Positions 26,753 to 36,408 are shown, counted from the stretch's first letter. The stretch is DNA of 64,000 nt from an uncultured Streptomyces sp. (GCF_947488945.1 NZ_CANLBS010000007.1:62001-126000), one strand, 5' to 3'. A program made the numbers and translations. Notes: generated by a model from the letters alone, not told the origin.

Positions 26753-26790
26753 CGGTTAAAACCGCACCCGTAAACAACGAATAACATCGC
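26753..26790. promoter_or_regulatory. Shared divergent promoter/operator region
   Basis: The 177-base spacer between the dehydrogenase (minus) and the Lrp-type gene (plus) has an AT-rich core: near-palindrome CGGTTAAAACCG at 26753-26764, then CAACGAATAACAT. TAACAT (about 26782) could be the -10 for the regulator. GGTTA and CAACGAAT recur upstream of the other polyamine dehydrogenase (20051-20066). Confidence 0.5.
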
Positions 26791-26833
26791 TCCGGACTTG
26801 CATGACGAGCGAGTCCCGGTGCATGGTGGACCC

Positions 26834-27325
26834 GTGGCCAGTCGCAGCGCAGACTCCCGGAACGGGAACGGATCGTCCCCCTCGGTCGATGCCGTCTCCC
26901 TCGCGATCATCGAGCAGCTCCAGGAGGACGGGCGCCGCCCCTACGCCGCTATAGGCAAGGCCGTCGGCCTGTCCGAAGCGGCCGTGCGGCAGCGCGTCCA
27001 GAAGCTGCTCGACCAGGGCGTCATGCAGATCGTCGCCGTCACCGACCCGCTCACCGTGGGGTTCCGGCGACAGGCGATGGTGGGCATCAACGTGGACGGG
27101 GACCTCGATCCCGTCTCCGAAGCCCTGTCGTCGATGGCCGAGTGCGAGTACGTGGTGATGACCGCGGGCTCGTTCGACCTGATGGTGGAGATCGTCTGCG
27201 AGGACGACGACCACCTGCTGGAGACGATCAACAAACGCATCCGGGCCATCCCCGGTGTGCGCTCCACCGAGAGCTTCGTCTACCTCAAGCTCAAGAAGCA
27301 GACCTATATGTGGGGAACCCGATAG
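26834..27325 (+). CDS. Lrp/AsnC-family transcriptional regulator
   Basis: This 163-residue regulator has an N-terminal winged helix: VDAVSLAIIEQLQEDGRRPY, then IGKAVGLSEAAVRQRVQKLL as the helix-turn-helix (about 40-60). A C-terminal RAM/ligand domain, VMTAGSFDLMVEIVCEDDDH to FVYLKLKKQ, follows. Such proteins sense amino acids or related amines and often control the divergent gene. GTG 26834 with GGTGGA upstream gives the N-terminus SRSADSRNG that I recall for Streptomyces homologues; an ATG-initiated longer form from 26798 region is less likely. Its stop overlaps the start of the aminotransferase, so the two are co-translated and it probably controls both that gene and the divergent dehydrogenase. 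Confidence 0.88.
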   Translation: MASRSADSRNGNGSSPSVDAVSLAIIEQLQEDGRRPYAAIGKAVGLSEAAVRQRVQKLLDQGVMQIVAVTDPLTVGFRRQAMVGINVDGDLDPVSEALSSMAECEYVVMTAGSFDLMVEIVCEDDDHLLETINKRIRAIPGVRSTESFVYLKLKKQTYMWGTR

Positions 27326-28689
27326 CCGTGAGCAAGGACCTCAGCCGTACCGCGTACGACCACCTGTGGATGCACTTCACCCGCATGTCGGACTACGAGA
27401 CCGCGCCCGTACCCACCATCGTGCGGGGTGAGGGCACTTACATCTACGACGCCGACGGCAAGCGCTATCTCGACGGTCTCTCCGGCCTGTTCGTGGTCAA
27501 CGCCGGTCACGGCCGTCACGAGCTCGCCGAGACGGCGTACAAGCAGGCGCAGGAGCTCGCCTTCTTCCCGGTGTGGTCCTACGCCCACCCGAAGGCCGTC
27601 GAGCTGGCCGAGCGCCTCGCCGACTACGCACCGGGCGACCTGAACAAGGTCTTCTTCACCACCGGCGGCGGTGAGGCCGTGGAGACCGCCTGGAAGCTGG
27701 CCAAGCAGTACTTCAAGCTGCAGGGCAAGCCGACCAAGTACAAGGTCATCTCGCGCGCCGTCGCCTACCACGGCACCCCGCAGGGCGCCCTGTCGATCAC
27801 CGGCCTGCCGGCCCTGAAGGCCCCCTTCGAGCCGCTGGTCCCCGGCGCGCACAAGGTGCCGAACACCAACATCTACCGCGCCCCGCTGTTCGGCGACGAC
27901 CCGGAGGCCTTCGGCCGCTGGGCCGCCGACCAGATCGAGCAGGAGATCCTGTTCGAGGGCCCGGACACCGTCGCCGCCGTCTTCCTGGAGCCGGTGCAGA
28001 ACGCCGGCGGCTGCTTCCCGCCGCCGCCCGGCTACTTCCAGCGCGTCCGCGAGATCTGCGACAAGTACGACGTGCTGCTCGTTTCCGACGAGGTCATCTG
28101 CGCCTTCGGCCGCCTCGGCACGATGTTCGCCTGCGACAAGTTCGGCTACGTGCCGGACATGATCACCTGCGCCAAGGGCATGACCTCGGGCTACTCCCCG
28201 ATCGGCGCCTGCATCGTCTCCGACAAGATTGCGGAGCCGTTCTACCAGGGCGGCAACACCTTCCTGCACGGCTACACCTTCGGCGGCCACCCGGTCTCCG
28301 CCGCGGTCGGCATCGCCAACCTCGACATCTTCGAGCGCGAGGGCCTGAACAAGCACGTCCTCGACAACGAGAACGCCTTCTACACCACGCTGCAGAAGCT
28401 GCACGACCTGCCGATCGTCGGCGACGTCCGCGGCAACGGCTTCTTCTACGGCATCGAGCTGGTGAAGGACAAGGCGACCAAGGAGACGTTCACCGACGAG
28501 GAGACCGAGCGCGTCCTCTACGGCTTCCTCTCCAAGGCGCTGTACGACAACGGTCTCTACTGCCGCGCCGACGACCGTGGCGACCCGGTCGTCCAGCTCG
28601 CCCCGCCGCTGATCTCCGACCAGTCGACCTTCGACGAGATCGAGGGCATCCTGCGCGAGGTGCTCACCGAGGCGTGGACGAAGCTCTGA
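27310..28689 (+). CDS. Class III aminotransferase (putrescine/GABA type)
   Basis: This 459-residue PLP enzyme of the omega-aminotransferase class shows TTGGGEAVETAWKLA (117-131), AYHGTPQGA (152-160), the ring-binding Asp in VSDEVICAFGR (Asp about 260) and the PLP lysine in TCAKGMTSGY (about 289). Such enzymes transfer the terminal amino group of putrescine, GABA or beta-alanine to pyruvate or 2-oxoglutarate. The GTG start at 27310 overlaps the regulator gene by 16 bases; GTG 27328 is an alternative. With the divergent aminobutyraldehyde-type dehydrogenase it makes a plausible putrescine-to-GABA route that bypasses glutamylation. Precise substrate unproven. A hairpin follows the stop. Confidence 0.9.
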   Translation: MGNPIAVSKDLSRTAYDHLWMHFTRMSDYETAPVPTIVRGEGTYIYDADGKRYLDGLSGLFVVNAGHGRHELAETAYKQAQELAFFPVWSYAHPKAVELAERLADYAPGDLNKVFFTTGGGEAVETAWKLAKQYFKLQGKPTKYKVISRAVAYHGTPQGALSITGLPALKAPFEPLVPGAHKVPNTNIYRAPLFGDDPEAFGRWAADQIEQEILFEGPDTVAAVFLEPVQNAGGCFPPPPGYFQRVREICDKYDVLLVSDEVICAFGRLGTMFACDKFGYVPDMITCAKGMTSGYSPIGACIVSDKIAEPFYQGGNTFLHGYTFGGHPVSAAVGIANLDIFEREGLNKHVLDNENAFYTTLQKLHDLPIVGDVRGNGFFYGIELVKDKATKETFTDEETERVLYGFLSKALYDNGLYCRADDRGDPVVQLAPPLISDQSTFDEIEGILREVLTEAWTKL

Positions 28690-28698
28690 TCCACCCCT

Positions 28699-28733
28699 GA
28701 CCGCCGGCCGGGCCCACCACCCGGCCGGCGGTC
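28699..28733 (+). terminator. Terminator hairpin after aminotransferase
   Basis: Arms 28699-28712 and 28720-28733 are 14-bp perfect reverse complements with a 7-base loop, followed by ATTTCAT. Confidence 0.8.
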
Positions 28734-28859
28734 ATTTCATACGGTCCACACGGCCCGGATTCGCCCGTACGAGTGAGAAGCGGCGCATCCGGGCCGCGTG
28801 CTGTGCGCACACCCCGGTCCGACTACCTACGGTGCCGAGTGACCGATCGGCCGCGTCTT

Positions 28860-28881
28860 CGTTCCCCCGTACGGGGGAACG
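28860..28881. promoter_or_regulatory. 22-bp perfect palindrome before the ABC transporter genes
   Basis: The core GTTCCCCCGTACGGGGGAAC (28861-28880) is an exact palindrome, extended by one C-G pair to 22 bp. It ends 29 bases before the chosen ATG at 28911. Placed between gene start and presumed promoter, it is a candidate repressor operator or a leader hairpin. Confidence 0.6.
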
Positions 28882-28910
28882 GGAAACTGACTTGAACCGA
28901 GGTGTACGCC

Positions 28911-29648
28911 ATGGTGGCCCCGCCGGACAACGACGTGATCTGGGCGCGATCCCTGCACCACTCCCACAACGGGTCACCCGGCCTCGGCGGGGTGTCGCTG
29001 GGCGTCCGCACCGGCGAGATCCTCGCCGTGACCGGCCCCCGGGGCAGCGGGAAGACCACCCTGCTGCACTGCCTGTCCGGCCGACTGGTGCCCCAGCAGG
29101 GCGAGGTGTGGTTCAACAGCGTGCCCGTGCACACCATGGGCCCGCGGCTGCGCGAGCGGCTGCGCCGCGACCGGTTCGGCTGGATCGGCGCCGAGCCGCA
29201 GCTCGTGCCGGAGCTGACCGCCTGGGAGAACGCCGCCCTGCCGCTGCTGCTGCGCGGCGCCTCGCACCGGGCGGCGAAGAAGGCCGCCACCGAGTGGCTG
29301 GAGCGGCTCGACATCGCGGACGCCGCCAGGAAGCGCCCGCACGCCCTGCTGCAGGCCGAGCGCCAGCGGATCTCGGTCGCCCGCGCCCTGGCGGGATCGC
29401 CCGCGGTGATCTTCGCCGACGAACCGACCGCCACCCTGCACCGGGCCGAACGCGCCCAGCTGCTGCGCACACTGACCACCGCGGCCCGCTCGCACGAGAT
29501 CACGGTGGTGCTCGGCACCCACGACGCCGAGGTCGCGGCGCTGGCCGACCGCACGGTCGCCCTGCTCGACGGCCGCCGCGTCAGCACCGGCGCCCTGCCC
29601 GCCGTGCCCGACACGGAGGGCCGCTCGGCGTGCTCGCTCTCCGTCTAG
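28911..29648 (+). CDS. ABC transporter ATP-binding protein
   Basis: This 245-residue ABC ATPase of the LolD/MacB/FtsE-like size has Walker A GPRGSGKT (about 42-49), Q-loop WIGAEPQLVPELTAWENAAL, and Walker B AVIFADEPTA (about 163). The signature loop reads ALLQAERQRISVARAL, so the usual LSGGQ is replaced, which may reduce or alter ATPase cycling. It works with the membrane protein that starts inside its 3' end. ATG 28911 is preferred because GAGG lies 8 bases upstream; GTG 28902 is possible. The substrate is unknown; the pairing with an FtsX-like partner suggests an exporter or envelope mechanotransmission role. Confidence 0.85.
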   Translation: MVAPPDNDVIWARSLHHSHNGSPGLGGVSLGVRTGEILAVTGPRGSGKTTLLHCLSGRLVPQQGEVWFNSVPVHTMGPRLRERLRRDRFGWIGAEPQLVPELTAWENAALPLLLRGASHRAAKKAATEWLERLDIADAARKRPHALLQAERQRISVARALAGSPAVIFADEPTATLHRAERAQLLRTLTTAARSHEITVVLGTHDAEVAALADRTVALLDGRRVSTGALPAVPDTEGRSACSLSV

Positions 29649-30811
29649 CCCGCGGCACCCATCCGCTGGTACTCACCCGGCGGCTGCTCGTCGCCGCCGC
29701 GTCCGCCGGCGTCGGCTTTCTGCTGCTGTGCACCCTCGGCTACGCCTCCGGGCACCCGGGGCGGTCCTCCGACTCGGTGCTCCGGCTGCTGTGGTGCCTC
29801 GTACCGCTGGCCGCGACCGTGCAGTTCGCGATCGCGGTCGCCCGCACCGATCCGAGCACCCGGCCGCGCCACGGCCTGTCCGCGGTCGGCCTCGGCCCCT
29901 TCCGGCTCTCCGTGCTGGCCGCCGTCTCGACCGCCGTCGCCACCACCCTCGGCTCGGCCGTCGCGCTGCTCTTCTTCCTGCACCTGCGCGGCGACCTGAC
30001 CGGGCTCCCGTTCGACGGCGAGGCGGCCGGCCTGCTGGGCGCGGACGCCCCGCTGCCGCTGGCCGCCGCCCTCACCCTGCTGGCGCTCGTGCCGCTGACC
30101 GCGTCGGCCGGCAGCGCCCTCGCGCTGCGCTCCCGCCGGGAGTCCCGCGCCGCCGCCTCCCCGGACCCCGACGGGTTCCCCGCCGAAGACCTCACCCCCC
30201 CCGCCCCGGCGCCCGGCGGCCTGCCCTGGGGGGTGGCGCTGACCGCTGCCGGACTGGCCGTCGAGGCGTACGCCGGCCGCGGCGCGAGCGGGAACCCCTT
30301 CCCGCTGCCCGGCCGCCTCGACTCCACCCCCGCCGGGGTCCTGGCGGGCTGGACGCTCACCGCGATCGGGCTGGCGCTGGCGGGGCCGGGGCTCTCCCAC
30401 CTCGCCGGCCGGCTGCTCCAGGCGGTCCGCCCCGGCGCGGTCCGGCTGCTGGCCGGGCGGGTGCTGATGGACGAGGCCCGCCGCATCGGCAGGCCCCTCG
30501 GCGTCGTCTGCGCGGTGGTCTCCGCCGGCATCGCCGCCGCGGCCCTGCACGACTCGGGCCCCCGCCCGTACGGGCCGCTGACCGCGCTCGGCGCGCTCCT
30601 CGTCCTAGGCTGCACCACCGCGACCCTGCTCACCTCGGCCCTGGAGGCCAGGCAGGACCGTGCCCGCACCGCCGAGACCCTGCTGCGGATGGGAGCGCCC
30701 GCCTCGGCGCTGCGCTCCGCGACCGCACTCCGGGCCGGCGTCCTGCTGCTGGTCTTCGCCCCGCCGACCTGGATCATCGCGGAACTCGCCGCACTGCCCC
30801 TGTCGGCCTGA
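29630..30811 (+). CDS. FtsX-like permease partner membrane protein
   Basis: This 393-residue integral membrane protein has about 8-10 hydrophobic segments, starting LLVAAASAGVGFLLLCTLGY and ending TWIIAELAALPLSA. Pro/Ala-rich stretches sit mid-chain (about 175-205). The arrangement of one ATPase plus one large multi-span permease, with an ARGTHPLVLTRRLL start, fits the FtsX-like/ABC2-type exporter partners. The GTG start at 29630 overlaps the ATPase gene by 19 bases, with GGAGGG 9 bases upstream. The C-terminal segment SALEARQDRARTAETLLRMG looks like the cytoplasmic coupling loop. No substrate clue is visible beyond the upstream palindrome. Confidence 0.75.
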   Translation: MLALRLARGTHPLVLTRRLLVAAASAGVGFLLLCTLGYASGHPGRSSDSVLRLLWCLVPLAATVQFAIAVARTDPSTRPRHGLSAVGLGPFRLSVLAAVSTAVATTLGSAVALLFFLHLRGDLTGLPFDGEAAGLLGADAPLPLAAALTLLALVPLTASAGSALALRSRRESRAAASPDPDGFPAEDLTPPAPAPGGLPWGVALTAAGLAVEAYAGRGASGNPFPLPGRLDSTPAGVLAGWTLTAIGLALAGPGLSHLAGRLLQAVRPGAVRLLAGRVLMDEARRIGRPLGVVCAVVSAGIAAAALHDSGPRPYGPLTALGALLVLGCTTATLLTSALEARQDRARTAETLLRMGAPASALRSATALRAGVLLLVFAPPTWIIAELAALPLSA

Positions 30812-30824
30812 ACGCCCCTCCCCC

Positions 30825-30886
30825 GTACGAAGGCCCCGCCCCGGACCGCTCCCCTTACCCACCGGTCCCGGGCGGGGCCTTCGTAC
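30825..30886. terminator. Bidirectional terminator hairpin
   Basis: Arms 30825-30841 and 30870-30886 match exactly over 17 bp, with further inner pairing, between the exporter genes and the convergent thiamine operon. Confidence 0.8.
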
Positions 30887-31034
30887 AGGGCGGACAGGGG
30901 CGTCGAAGAAGGCGTGCCGGCCGTCCCCGGCCGTCTGCCGTAAAGGTCCCTCCGGCTCGCACGCCGGGCACAGGGCTGTCGCGGCAGCGTCGGGCGGGCA
31001 GCTTCGCGACGGGGCCGCGCGGTACCGCCCGCCC

Positions 31035-32060
<1,026 letters not shown>

Positions 32061-32062
32061 GG

Positions 32063-33808
32063 TCAGAACTCCCCGGATCGGTCGGTGCGGATACGTTCGA
32101 GCAGCAGCAGCGAGACCGCGCAGACCAGCATCAGGATCGTGCTGAGCGCCATCGCCTGCCCGTAGTTGAGCTCCCCGGAGCGGCCCAGCAGCCGGGCCAC
32201 CGCCACCGGGAGGGTCGGGTTGTCGGGGCGCGCGACGAAGACGGTCGCACCGAACTCGCCGAGCGACACGGCGAACGCGAAGCCCGCCGCGACCAACAGC
32301 GCCCGGCGGACCAACGGTAGGTCCACCTCCCGCCAGGCCCGCAGCGGCGAGGCCCCGAGCACGGCCGCCGCCTCGCGCAGCCGCCCGTCGACCGCCCGCA
32401 GCACCGGCAGCATCGTCCGCACCACGAAGGGAACGCCCACCAGCGCCTGGGCCAGCGGTACCAGGATCCAGGAGGTCCGCAGATCGAACGGCGGCTCGTC
32501 CAGGGTAATCAGGAAGCCGAAGCCGACGGTCACCGCGGACACCCCGAGCGGCAGCATCAGCAGCGCGTCGAAGCCGCGGACGAGCCGCCCCGCCCGGCGG
32601 GTGAGCGCGGCGGCGGCGAGCCCGCCGACGACCAGGGCGACGGCGGTGGCCGCCAGTGCGTACTGGAGTGAGTTCCAGATCGCCGACAGCGGCGCCACCA
32701 GGAAGGTGGACCCGCTCGCCTCCGCCGACGCGAGGGCCCGGTAGTACCCGAATCCGTACCCCTCGGGCAGGTCGAACGACCGCTCCACCAGCACGCCGAG
32801 CGGCAGCAGGATCAGCAGCAGCGCGGTCAGCAGCACCAGCGCGAGCAGCGCCCACTGCCCCGCGCCGCGCGGCCTGCGGGAGGTCTGCGCCGGATCGACC
32901 AGCCGCAGTGCCGTCTCCCGGCGGCGTACGGTCCAGCCGTGCAGGGCCAGGACCGCGCCGACGGCCGCGAACTGCACCAGCGTCAGCACGGCGGCGGTGG
33001 GCAGGTCGAGCAACTGGGCGGTCTGCCGGTAGATCTCCACCTCCAGCGTGGAGTACGCCGGGCCGCCGAGGATCTGGACCACGCCGAAGGAGGTGAAGGT
33101 GAAGAGGAAGACCATCAGCGCGGCGGCGGCCACGGCCGGCGCCAGCGCGGGCAGCGTCACCCGGCGCCAGGCGGCGAACCGGCCGGCGCCCAGGACGCGG
33201 GCGGCCTCCTCCTGCCGCGGGTCGAGCTGCGACCAGAGGCCGCCGACGGTCCGCACCACGACGGCGTAGTTGAAGAAGACGTGCGCCAGCAGGATCGCCC
33301 AGACCGTGGTGTCCAGCCGGACGCCCCACAGCTCGTCGAGGAGGCCGCCCCGGCCGAGCAGCGCGAGGAAGGCCGTGCCCACGACCACGGTGGGCAGCAC
33401 GAACGGCACGGTGACGACCGCCCGCAGCAGTTGCTTGCCCGGGAAGTCGAAGCGCGCGAAGACGTAGGCGCCGGGCAGTGCGATCAGCAGGGTCAGCGCG
33501 GTGGACGCCAGCGCCTGCCAGGTGGTGAACCAGAGCACGTCCCGCAGGTCGGCCCGGCCCAGTACCTCGCCGACCCGGCCGAACTGCCAGCCGCCGCCGG
33601 TGCGCAGCCCGCGGCCGACGATGGCGGCGACCGGGTAGGCGAAGAACACCGCGAAGAACGCGACGGGCACGGCCATCAGCCCGAGCCGCACCGCCGTCCC
33701 GCGCACCCCGCCGCCGGACGCGGACCGGGCAGGCCCGTCCCCCCGGCCCTTCCCCGGCGGGCCGGGGAGGACCGGGTCCGCGGACCGGGCCGGTGCGGAG
33801 GGGATCAC
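32063..33808 (-). CDS. thiP: Thiamine-type ABC transporter permease (fused double domain)
   Basis: This 581-residue protein has about 12 membrane segments made of two binding-protein-dependent permease halves. Each half has an EAA coupling loop: QEEAARVLGAGRFAAWRRVT (first half) and LREAAAVLGASPLRAWREVD (second half). Such fused permeases are characteristic of ThiP and iron transporters. The GTG start at 33808 overlaps the upstream binding-protein stop in a GTGA, implying coupled translation. The N-terminal about 45 residues are Pro/Gly-rich and cytoplasmic. Assignment to thiamine depends on the riboswitch upstream of thiB. Confidence 0.85.
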   Translation of the reverse strand: MIPSAPARSADPVLPGPPGKGRGDGPARSASGGGVRGTAVRLGLMAVPVAFFAVFFAYPVAAIVGRGLRTGGGWQFGRVGEVLGRADLRDVLWFTTWQALASTALTLLIALPGAYVFARFDFPGKQLLRAVVTVPFVLPTVVVGTAFLALLGRGGLLDELWGVRLDTTVWAILLAHVFFNYAVVVRTVGGLWSQLDPRQEEAARVLGAGRFAAWRRVTLPALAPAVAAAALMVFLFTFTSFGVVQILGGPAYSTLEVEIYRQTAQLLDLPTAAVLTLVQFAAVGAVLALHGWTVRRRETALRLVDPAQTSRRPRGAGQWALLALVLLTALLLILLPLGVLVERSFDLPEGYGFGYYRALASAEASGSTFLVAPLSAIWNSLQYALAATAVALVVGGLAAAALTRRAGRLVRGFDALLMLPLGVSAVTVGFGFLITLDEPPFDLRTSWILVPLAQALVGVPFVVRTMLPVLRAVDGRLREAAAVLGASPLRAWREVDLPLVRRALLVAAGFAFAVSLGEFGATVFVARPDNPTLPVAVARLLGRSGELNYGQAMALSTILMLVCAVSLLLLERIRTDRSGEF

Positions 33809-34890
33809 TTCACCGCGATGGAGGACCATGCCCGGACCCACTGCTCGCGCTTCTCGGCGATCTTCGCGGGGGCGACGGTGGCCGGGGCGTCGACGGTCGC
33901 GCCGAACTTTGTGAAGAGCTCCGGCAGCTTCGTGTCCTCGACCACCGGGTTGACGAACATGTTCAGCGGCATGTCCTGCTGGAACTCCGCGCTGATCAGG
34001 AAGTCGAGCAGCGCCTTGCCGCCGGCCTCGTTCTTCGCCCCGTCCAGCAGCCCGGCGAACTCGATCTGCCGGAAGCAGGTGCCGGTGGCGACGCCGGTGG
34101 GGGCCTCGGTGGGCTGCGGATCGGCGTACAGCACCTCGACGGGCGGGCTGGAGGCGTAGCTGACCACCAGCGGCCGGTCCCCGCCGGTCTTCTTGCCGCC
34201 CGCGGAACCGGAGAACTCCTCGTTGTACGCCTGCTCCCAGCCGTCCACCACCTTGACGCCGTTGGCCTTGAGCTTCTTCCAGTAGTCCTGGTAGCCGTCC
34301 TCGCCGGAGGCGGAGACCGTGCCGAGCAGGAAACCGAGGCCGGGCGAGGAGGTCGCGGCGTTCTCGGTGACCAGCAGGTCCTTGTAGGCGGGCTTCAGCA
34401 GGTCCGCGAAGGAGGAGGGGGGCGCCAGCTTCTTGTCGGCGAAGTACTTCTTGTCGTAGTTCACACAGATGTCGCCGGTGTCGACCGGCGTGACCCGGTG
34501 CCGGTCGTCCAGCACGGTGTCGGCGGAGACCGCGTCGAGCCCCTTCGCCTCGTACGGCGTGAACAGGCCCTCGTCGAGGGCGCGGGAGAGCAGCGTGTTG
34601 TCGACGCCGAAGAAGACGTCGCCGCGCGGGGAGCCCTTGGTGAGGATCTCCTGGTTGAGGGCGGCGCCTGCGTCGCCGCTCTTGAGGACCTTGACGGTGT
34701 AGCCGGTCCGCTTAGTGAACTCCTTCAGCACGCCCTTGGAGACGTTGAAGGAGTCGTGGCTGACCAGGGTCACGGTAGTGGAGCTCTTCGCCAACGCGCC
34801 GGAGTCGTCGGAACCGCCGCAGCCGGCCAGCACCGTGACGCCGAACGCGGCGGCGACCGCGGTCGCCGCGTACTTCGTGGTGGTGTGCAT
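33805..34890 (-). CDS. thiB: Thiamine-binding lipoprotein (ThiB-like)
   Basis: This 361-residue extracytoplasmic binding protein has a signal peptide TTTKYAATAVAAAFGVTVLA with lipobox LAGC (lipid-modified Cys about 24). The mature region has the ThiB/iron-binding fold start TVTLVSHDSFNVSKGVLKEF, GVDNTLLSRALDEGLF and NMFVNPVV; SHDSF is a typical ThiB phrase. It delivers thiamine to the double permease. ATG 34890 has AGGAGG 8 bases upstream. The leader carries a TPP riboswitch and a following hairpin, so expression should fall when thiamine pyrophosphate is plentiful. Confidence 0.88.
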   Translation of the reverse strand: MHTTTKYAATAVAAAFGVTVLAGCGGSDDSGALAKSSTTVTLVSHDSFNVSKGVLKEFTKRTGYTVKVLKSGDAGAALNQEILTKGSPRGDVFFGVDNTLLSRALDEGLFTPYEAKGLDAVSADTVLDDRHRVTPVDTGDICVNYDKKYFADKKLAPPSSFADLLKPAYKDLLVTENAATSSPGLGFLLGTVSASGEDGYQDYWKKLKANGVKVVDGWEQAYNEEFSGSAGGKKTGGDRPLVVSYASSPPVEVLYADPQPTEAPTGVATGTCFRQIEFAGLLDGAKNEAGGKALLDFLISAEFQQDMPLNMFVNPVVEDTKLPELFTKFGATVDAPATVAPAKIAEKREQWVRAWSSIAVK

Positions 34891-34927
34891 GTGGATTTCC
34901 TCCTGGGGGTGACCAGGAAGAGACGCG

Positions 34928-34965
34928 GCCCTGCCCGCCTCCGGCGAACCGGAAGCGGGCAGGGC
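34928..34965 (-). terminator. Hairpin between riboswitch and thiB
   Basis: Arms 34928-34938 and 34955-34965 are perfect 11-bp reverse complements with additional partial pairing inside. The position, between the aptamer and the ribosome site, suits an expression-platform terminator; no U-run follows. Confidence 0.55.
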
Positions 34966-34983
34966 GCAACAGCTTGAGTACTG

Positions 34984-35085
34984 TCCGAACTTCCTACCCG
35001 GAATGACCCGGGCGAGGTTCAGAGGGTCTGCGGCCATCCGTGTGACGGTGCCGCACTCTCAGCGCTGTGGCGCTCCCCTGTCGGA
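34984..35085 (-). ncRNA. Thiamine pyrophosphate (TPP) riboswitch
   Basis: On the minus strand the leader reads AGGGGAGC, then GCGCTGAGAGTGCGG (the conserved CUGAGA block), a variable stem, then GACCCTCTGAACCTC and CGGGTCATTCCGGGTAGGAA. These are the two conserved blocks of the THI-box aptamer in correct order, closed by a TCCGA/TCGGA terminal helix. It controls the thiBPQ operon directly downstream. Confidence 0.95.
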
Positions 35086-35207
35086 ATATGAAGTTGAATG
35101 CGGCCCAAGGCTACACGGAGCGTGGCGCCGGGGGACTCCCCCGGTGCCTCGGACGGCCGGGAGGCCGCGGAAGCCCGTGGCTCCGGGCCGGCCGGGGCCG
35201 CGCCCTC

Positions 35208-36314
35208 TCAGCGCTCGGAGGCCGCGAGCTGGCCGCAGGCGCCGTCGATCTCCTGGCCGCGGGTGTCCCGGACGGTGACCGGGACACCGTGGGCGGCGAT
35301 GGCCTCCACGAACGCCCGCTCGTCCTCGGGACGGGACGCCGTCCACTTGGATCCGGGGGTCGGGTTCAGCGGGATCAGGTTGACGTGGACCCGCTTGCCC
35401 TTCAGCAGCCTGCCGAGCAGGTCGCCGCGCCACGCCTGGTCGTTGATGTCGCGGATCAGGGCGTACTCGATGGAGATCCGGCGGCCCGACTTCTCCGCGT
35501 ACTCCCATGCGGCGTCCAGGACCTCGCGGACCTTCCAGCGGGTGTTGACCGGCACCAGGGTGTCGCGCAACTCGTCGTCCGGAGCGTGCAGCGAGACGGC
35601 GAGACGGCACTTGAAGCCCTCGTCGGCGAACCGCAGCATGGCCGGGACCAGGCCGACGGTGGAGACGGTGATGCCGCGCTGCGAGATCCCGAGGCCGTCC
35701 GGCTCCGGGTCGGTGAGGCGGCGGATGGCACCGACGACCCGCTTGTAGTTGGCCAGCGGCTCGCCCATGCCCATGAAGACGATGTTCGACAGGCGGGCCG
35801 GTCCGCCGGGCACCTCACCGTCGCGCAGCGCCCGCATGCCGTCCACGATCTGGTGGACGATCTCGGCGGTGGAGAGGTTGCGGTCCAGGCCGGCCTGGCC
35901 GGTCGCGCAGAACGGGCAGTTCATGCCGCACCCGGCCTGCGAGGAGATGCACATCGTGACGCGGTCCGGGTAACGCATCAGGACGGACTCGACGAGCGTC
36001 CCGTCGTGCAGCTTCCACAGCGTCTTACGGGTGGTGTCGTCGTCGCAGCTGATATGCCGCACCACGGACATCAGGTCCGGGAACATCGCCGCGGCGAGCT
36101 TCTCCCGCGACGCGGCGGGGATGTTGGTCCACTCCGCCGGGTCGTGCGCGTAGCGCGAGAAGTAGTGCTGCGAGAGTTGCTGGGCGCGGAACGGCTTCTC
36201 GCCGGTCTCGGCGACCGCTTCCTTGCGCTCGGCGGGCGTGAGGTCGGCGAGGTGCCGCGGGGGCTTCTTGGCTCCGCGGGGCGCGACGAAAGTGAGTTCT
36301 CCGGGCTTAGGCAT
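35208..36314 (-). CDS. rlmN: 23S rRNA (adenine2503-C2)-methyltransferase
   Basis: This 368-residue radical SAM enzyme methylates A2503 of 23S rRNA (and A37 of some tRNAs) at C2 using two SAM molecules. The [4Fe-4S] ligands are in CGMNCPFC (about 128-135). Other marks are GMGEPLANY (about 184-192) for SAM binding, the segment [14 protein letters not shown], and the C-terminal [16 protein letters not shown], whose Cys acts as the methyl-carrier. The length is standard. The gene stands alone between the TPP-controlled operon and cdsA; its ATG has no strong Shine-Dalgarno. Confidence 0.96.
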   Translation of the reverse strand: MPKPGELTFVAPRGAKKPPRHLADLTPAERKEAVAETGEKPFRAQQLSQHYFSRYAHDPAEWTNIPAASREKLAAAMFPDLMSVVRHISCDDDTTRKTLWKLHDGTLVESVLMRYPDRVTMCISSQAGCGMNCPFCATGQAGLDRNLSTAEIVHQIVDGMRALRDGEVPGGPARLSNIVFMGMGEPLANYKRVVGAIRRLTDPEPDGLGISQRGITVSTVGLVPAMLRFADEGFKCRLAVSLHAPDDELRDTLVPVNTRWKVREVLDAAWEYAEKSGRRISIEYALIRDINDQAWRGDLLGRLLKGKRVHVNLIPLNPTPGSKWTASRPEDERAFVEAIAAHGVPVTVRDTRGQEIDGACGQLAASER

Positions 36315-36341
36315 GGTTCATCCAGTGTCGCAGACGTGACG

Positions 36342-36378
36342 GCGAAGGCCCGCCGTCCTGTGGACGGCGGGCCTTCGC
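36342..36378 (-). terminator. cdsA terminator hairpin
   Basis: Arms 36342-36358 and 36362-36378 are exact over 17 bp with a 3-base loop, downstream of cdsA and before rlmN. Confidence 0.85.
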
Positions 36379-36408
36379 GCAGTGAAACAGCCAGTCGGCG
36401 GGGTGCGG

